Below, piece after piece: positions 59,292 to 64,000 of a stretch of DNA of 64,000 bases. Position 1 is the stretch's first letter; every line of letters begins with the position of its first letter. The position numbers were made by a program, and so were the translations under genes. Origin of the DNA: Panicum virgatum (Eukaryota; Streptophyta; Magnoliopsida; Poales; Poaceae); NCBI RefSeq assembly GCF_016808335.1, contig NC_053148.1:2609001-2673000 (forward strand). The letters are read 5' to 3'. The notes below the pieces were generated by a model that worked only from the letters and a program-made list of their open reading frames with translations, did not search any database and was not told the origin of the DNA.

Positions 59292-60440
59292 CAATGGAAG
59301 GTAAAAAAAGAAGAGATGAGTGGCCGAAGACAAACTCACATGAGAAGCAGCCATGTACAGTATTGAAATGTGTCCATGAAATATTTACAATTACAAGCAG
59401 GTATACAGTATATACCTTCTAAGGCAAAGAATACGGGATTATTTGTTTGGCACCTTGAGTGGGTATGTAAAAAATCCCTCCAGCAATCAAGTGAAGAACC
59501 AGCAGCAGAGCAAACATATCCATATCCATTGTTATTATTCCGGCATATGAAACTGCCCTTCTATTCCAAAACAACAAGATCAGTGCTCCGGAACTATTTG
59601 CTGCATGTTTGAGATTGGCAAGTCCTCCTCACCTGCTCAAGGTAGCTATTTTCTGAAGTTATTGCTCGTACTGGGTTCATTGCCACCAGGAGACCTGCAT
59701 AAAAGTTTTTGCCTTTTGGTGTCTCCAAACTTCTTTTGTCAACTGGAGCCTGAGACTGGAAGTCCAAGGTAAGCATGGCCTTTCATCTGCATGCTGAAGG
59801 ATTGGTAAGCATGGTACGATGCCACGATTGTAAGCACCTTAGCAGCTGAAGTAACTTGTTTCCAAGGCAAAGATGAGTCTGAGGTCCAAATCCATGGATA
59901 AGGATAAAGCAAAGTTTCTTGGAGGTAAATTAGACAACCTGCAGGAGAGCACCAGTGTTAAACAATAAGTTAGGATCATATAATTCGTTATATGCCAGTG
60001 TAACTCTAATTCCTGACTGTCACCACTAAATACTTCTATTGTTGTAAGATTATTGTACTGCAAATCTGAATCAAAACAGTAAGAAGTCCATTCTCCAAAC
60101 CAGTGTGAGAAGTGCAAAAACGATTGGGAAACAATTATTACTCATCTGTCGTTTGTGATAGCAATCTAAACAATCAAAATAATGGAATGGGCAAAAGAGG
60201 AAAAATTAATCTGATAGCAGTAAAATTTGAGTTCGGAAGAACCATAACCTGAGACAGAAGGTGCTAAATAAATTAGCAAAGTTGGCAAGGCATGATCCAA
60301 AACCCAAGGAGTCAAGATTCAGATGACAGGGCAGCCGCTTTATGGACGCCAAACATACTCTAGAAGGTTGGATTGAATGCTGGAGGTTACTTTGTTTGAC
60401 TGAATCCTCGCAGTTCAAATGAAACTACTTCCGATTGTAA
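59292..60440. other. Between MSRA5 and the PPR gene
   Basis: Mostly the 3' flank of the PPR gene on the minus strand. Short ORFs only, nothing recognised. Confidence 0.4.
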
Positions 60441-62303
60441 CTAAATAGCCACTACCTCCTCATCAACTAGCATATTGTCAGTGGGAACAGTTCCAGCAAT
60501 CCTCATCATGTGATGGATATCTTGTACCAGACCATTGATCAAGTCAGATTCACTATGGGAATTATCACGTGTTACAAATACATGAACCTTATTTGCCACC
60601 TCAATCCAACTGCATCCTGGTTGTTTCTTCAGTCCACGATTATTCATCTCTGACCTAATCTGTGCTGCTTCTTTCCACTTACCAGCAGAAGCATAGATGT
60701 TAGACAGGAGAGTATAAGTTCCAGCATTATCAGGTTCTGCTTCTAAGAGACTTCTAGCTGCCAAATTGCCAATGCTCACATTTCCATGTGCATTACACCC
60801 ACCTAGAAGGGCACTCCAGACAGAACCTGATGCAGGCTTAATCTTCAGGCAGTGAATTAACCTTTTGGCATCATCAAGCCGTCCTGCTCGGCTACAAAGA
60901 TCAATCAAGCTAGTATAATGTTCATCACGCACAGCAACTGACCTATCTTTAACCATTGATTCAAAGATCCTAAGCCCTTCATCAACCAAACCAGAGTGGC
61001 TACATGCTGAGAGCAACACCACATATGTGACATCATTAGGCTTATATCCATTTTCTTGCATCTTGTCATACAGGCGTATAGCTTCTATGCCAACAACATG
61101 ATGCGCATATGCCGCAATGATTCCATTCCAAGAGATCAAGTCCTTCTCCCTAGAAAGATCAAACAACTTTCTTGCCAACCCAATTTCGCCACACTTGGAA
61201 TATAAATTCATCAGGGCGGACTCGACAAAAGTATCAAACTGAAATGCCGTTTTGCATAACATTTGATGCACCTGCTGCCCTTCACAGAGTGCCGCAAGGT
61301 TGCTGCAAGCATCAATAGCACCCAAAAATGTCACTTTATTTGGTCTGATACCTGCCGTAAGCATACCATTAAAGAACCCCAGTGCCATTTCACTTTGCAT
61401 GCCTTGCAAGTAACCATTTATCATGGTAGTCCAAGTGACAACATTCCTTTCAGGTGCCTCATCAAATAGCTCCCGTGCCCTCTTCAAATCTTTTCTCCGG
61501 ATAAAACCGTTAATCATAATGTTCCAAGAAGCAACATCCCTCCTGTGCATCTTCATGAACAAATCCAGCGCTTCATCAATCCTGTCATTACTTATGTACC
61601 CAGAGATCATGGCGTTCCAAGAAACCACATTCCTGCTTGGCATGACATCGAACAACACTCGAGCTTCATCAACATTACCGTACCACGCAATGCCGGTAAC
61701 CATGGTCGTATAAGCCATCACATCCCTATCTGGCATTCTTGCAAACAGCTCTCGCGCACTATCCACGCTCCCTGACCGCACCAGTCCGGCCAGCAGAATG
61801 TTCCATGAGCCGGCATCCCTCACTGGCATGCGGTCGAACAGCGCACAGGCATCATCCACTCGGCCCGCAGCGACGTATGCCTCCAGCATCGTGTTCCAGG
61901 ACACGACGTTCCGCTGGGGCATCCGCTCGAACAGCGCCTCGGCCTCGTCAACGCGGCGTGCGCGCGCGTACCCGGAGAGGAGCGCCGTCCAGGTGACCAC
62001 GTTCCGACGCGCGTCGGGGCGGTTGAACAGCGCCCGCGCGTCCCGCAGCATCCCGCGCCGCGCGTACGCCGACACCATGGCCGTCCAGGTCACCACGTCC
62101 CGGTCGGGCGTCCCGTCGAACAGCCTGCGCGCGTCCCACACGCGCCCCTCCGCGGCCAGCTCCGCGATGCGGCGGCTCGTGTCCTCCACGCGCTCCAGCC
62201 CGACGGAAGCGGCGGAGGCACTCGCGCTGCCGTAGGCGCCGTCGCCGGCAAGCCGGAGCCGCCGCGAGGAGCGGAGCCGGCGCAGCGCTGCCGAAGCCAC
62301 CAT
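60441..62303 (-). CDS. PLS-class PPR protein, At2g35030-like, intronless
   Basis: 620 residues without introns. PLS-class PPR proteins bind organelle RNA and often direct C-to-U editing; the Arabidopsis relative At2g35030 is predicted mitochondrial. The N-terminus (residues 1-35) is rich in Ala, Arg and Ser with few acids, a targeting type. From residue 42 there are regular P, L and S repeats such as RDVVTWTAMVSAYARRGMLR, RNVVSWNTMLEAYVAAGRVD and RNVVSWNAMISGYISNDRID. The C-terminus has the E and E+ segments (GLKKQPGCSWIEVANKVHVF) but no DYW deaminase. The first ATG (62303) is used. It stands head-to-head with the ALKBH9-like gene. Confidence 0.92.
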   Translation of the reverse strand: MVASAALRRLRSSRRLRLAGDGAYGSASASAASVGLERVEDTSRRIAELAAEGRVWDARRLFDGTPDRDVVTWTAMVSAYARRGMLRDARALFNRPDARRNVVTWTALLSGYARARRVDEAEALFERMPQRNVVSWNTMLEAYVAAGRVDDACALFDRMPVRDAGSWNILLAGLVRSGSVDSARELFARMPDRDVMAYTTMVTGIAWYGNVDEARVLFDVMPSRNVVSWNAMISGYISNDRIDEALDLFMKMHRRDVASWNIMINGFIRRKDLKRARELFDEAPERNVVTWTTMINGYLQGMQSEMALGFFNGMLTAGIRPNKVTFLGAIDACSNLAALCEGQQVHQMLCKTAFQFDTFVESALMNLYSKCGEIGLARKLFDLSREKDLISWNGIIAAYAHHVVGIEAIRLYDKMQENGYKPNDVTYVVLLSACSHSGLVDEGLRIFESMVKDRSVAVRDEHYTSLIDLCSRAGRLDDAKRLIHCLKIKPASGSVWSALLGGCNAHGNVSIGNLAARSLLEAEPDNAGTYTLLSNIYASAGKWKEAAQIRSEMNNRGLKKQPGCSWIEVANKVHVFVTRDNSHSESDLINGLVQDIHHMMRIAGTVPTDNMLVDEEVVAI

Positions 62304-62671
62304 ACTTTACTTGGCAGACACAGAGTTTTTTTTTTTTTGAAACAGGCAGACACAGAGTTACCAGACCAAGCGACTCCCGTTATGTTTCCTCTCCCCGTCA
62401 AAGCTTCAGATCCTGGCCGTCCGATCCTGCCACCGACGGCTACGATTGCTGGGTCCCACCCGCCAGAGCCCAACGCGGCTGCCGAGGCGTTGGCTCTGTA
62501 CGGCAAAATACGGCTAGGCTATCTATACGGAAGCGCACCCAAACCTTTCCCGAAAGGCGAAGCGTCGAATCGAAATCGAGGCCAGCGAGGCGGCGGCGAA
62601 GGGGGAGTGCCGGCGGCGAGGGGCCCACGCGTCAGGGACAGAGCGGGGGAGTTCCTCACCACCGGCGGGCG
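62304..62671. promoter_or_regulatory. Shared upstream region of PPR and ALKBH9-like genes
   Basis: 368 bp between two divergent start codons, including a T run at 62327-62338 and GC-rich sequence before the ALKBH9-like ATG. A TATA-like CTATCTATA is at about 62519. A bidirectional promoter is likely from spacing alone. Confidence 0.45.
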
Positions 62672-62701
62672 ATGGATATGGCGCCCTCCTCCTCCTCCTC
62701 C

Positions 62702-62732
<31 letters not shown>

Positions 62733-64000
62733 CCGACCCGATGGCGCTCGTGCAGGGGTACACGAGCGAGGAGCTGGCCATCGCGGGGGAGTTCCTCACC
62801 ACATGGCTCCCCTTCCTGTCCGCGGGCCTCTGCCCCTCCTGCGTCGAGTCGCTCCGCGGCCGCGTCGACTCCTTGCTCCCGCGAGGTAACCGCCGGCCGC
62901 CGTGGTTGGGATTCTGTGTAGACGTACACTTGTGCTACTAGGGTTTTTTGGTTAGTTCTTGTGCCTGACACCCTTCCAACCCCGGGCAGATGAGGAATCG
63001 CCGCCGACGCCGACGCTCCAGATCGATCAGATTGAGCCGACGGGGTGGGACTCGGATCCCGCGCCCCAGAAGCACCCGCCTTTCGAGCCCAGCGGATGGG
63101 ATTCGGATCCTCCGCCACCGCCGCCGCCGCAGCAGCAGCCGGCGCCGGCGGAGAAGCCGAGGATGTCGTGGGCGGATATGGCGCAGGAGGACGAGCTCGC
63201 TGCGGCGGCGGAGGAGGACGCGCCGGCCGCGGCGGCTGATGACGGGGAGGAGGGGGACGAGGTTGGGAGGCCCAAGGTGCAGCTGACGAGGGACCAGCGG
63301 GAACAGAGGAGGTTCAAGAACGTGGTGCGGAAGAAGGATTTCATCTGCCTCGAGAGAATTAATGGCCGCCTCGTCAACATCCTTGAGGGCATTGAGCTTC
63401 ATGCCGGTGTATTCAGCTCAGCTGAGCAGCGGCGCATTGTCGAATGCGTATATGACCTCCAGGAGAGAGGCAGGCGTGGGGAGCTTGGAGGTGAGTGTCA
63501 CTTGGTTCTTATATTTGGCCTGATGTGCTTTGCCCTGGAAATTGGGGTTTGAAATCATTGAATTTTCATAATGGCTAGGCATTGGAGAAATATTTGGATA
63601 AAGTTAGCATTAGCTCGGGGCTAGTGAGAATTCATTTCAAAGTTCCATAGTTATATGTTGCCATATGAGGTAAACTATGTAGTACCAGAAGTTCCATAGT
63701 TATATGCTACCATATGAGGTCAACTATATAGCTCCAGAATTATCCCCTTGAGTATGACTGTTATCGAAAAGACTTACTGATAATAATATAGAAAATCATT
63801 TCTTTTATCAAATGCTACCCATATAATTTTTTCTTATTACACACATGACACATGACCATGGTTTTTGACGTGTTGTGGCGTCCATTGCCATTGGCCCCCC
63901 TAGTAGGCGACAAAGTGTAATTAGGACCTTTTGTGTGTCCTGTCATCCTGCGGCATTATGGATACACCTAGGACGCCTAAAAAATCATGCACATGAGTCT
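62672..64000 (+). CDS. ALKBH9B: ALKBH9-type RNA demethylase, 5' part
   Basis: Member of the AlkB family of 2-oxoglutarate/Fe(II) dioxygenases; Arabidopsis ALKBH9B removes m6A from RNA. Two exons are in the window: 62672-62885 and 62990-63490, joined in frame (G|AT), about 238 residues. After a Gly run comes YTSEELAIAGEFLTTWLPFL, the ALKBH9 N-terminal segment, then an acidic Pro-rich linker with two GWDSDP repeats and MSWADMAQEDEL, then the start of the catalytic region (CLERINGRLVNILEGIELHA, VYDLQERGRRGELG). The iron-binding His/Asp residues lie downstream, beyond the window. Bases 63491-64000 are intron 2, with a 49-bp tandem repeat at 63642-63739 (AGTTCCATAGTTATATG). Both donors are GT. ALKBH9A/B/C cannot be told apart here. 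Confidence 0.9.

Overview
The window is nuclear DNA of a flowering plant, almost certainly a grass (Poaceae). Genes have introns with GT-AG borders and GC-rich 5' exons, and they are separated by grass-type transposable elements (Mutator-like foldbacks, hAT and Tourist-type MITEs, Copia-like elements, solo LTRs, RTE- and L1-like LINEs). The species cannot be named from the sequence alone. No rRNA, tRNA, CRISPR array or bacterial operon was seen.

Nine host genes can be supported. From left to right: (1) RPF1, a nucleolar Brix-domain ribosome assembly factor, minus strand, 11 exons, 3036-8536; (2) plastid RbfA-like 30S maturation factor, plus, 3 exons, 10461-11788; (3) an EMB1006-like plastid PPR protein, minus, 2 exons, 26375-29599; (4) GDP-mannose 4,6-dehydratase, plus, intronless, 38756-39871; (5) a GTE1/GTE6-type bromodomain-NET protein, plus, 8 exons, 41997-48947; (6) MSRA5, minus, 4 exons, 57512-59105; (7) an intronless PLS-class mitochondrial-type PPR protein, minus, 60441-62303; (8) the 5' end of an ALKBH9-type RNA demethylase, plus, 62672 to beyond the window; and (9) very tentatively an unrecognised ORF at 2343-2870. 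Two head-to-head pairs stand out: RPF1/RBFA (two ribosome assembly factors) and PPR/ALKBH9 (368 bp apart).

Mobile DNA fills most of the rest. At least five long inverted-repeat elements (9253-10059, 12507-13635, 30105-31270, 36751-38559, 52587-53556) plus a small one at 8795-9156 look like one Mutator-type foldback group: long arms, ends resembling GAGTAAAATGCAC or GGGTAAAATC, and 9-bp target duplications where these can be read. One of them sits about 85 bp upstream of the GMD TATA-like box. A hAT-type element built of CCGGTT motifs (5727-6310, 8-bp duplication ATCATCAC) lies in RPF1 intron 6. A complete but pol-less Copia-like retrotransposon (17678-26003) carries a decayed gag. A solo LTR (15595-16665, duplication AAATT) contains two G-boxes. 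An L1-like insertion (33630-35887, 16-bp duplication) is interrupted by a second LTR. A nearly intact RTE-type LINE (one in-frame stop) lies inside GTE intron 3.

The genes do not form a pathway. Their common feature is housekeeping function (ribosome assembly, organelle RNA metabolism, sugar nucleotide synthesis, chromatin reading, redox, m6A removal), and several have TGGGCY (site II) motifs upstream. The layout is a conserved gene backbone expanded by nested transposons.
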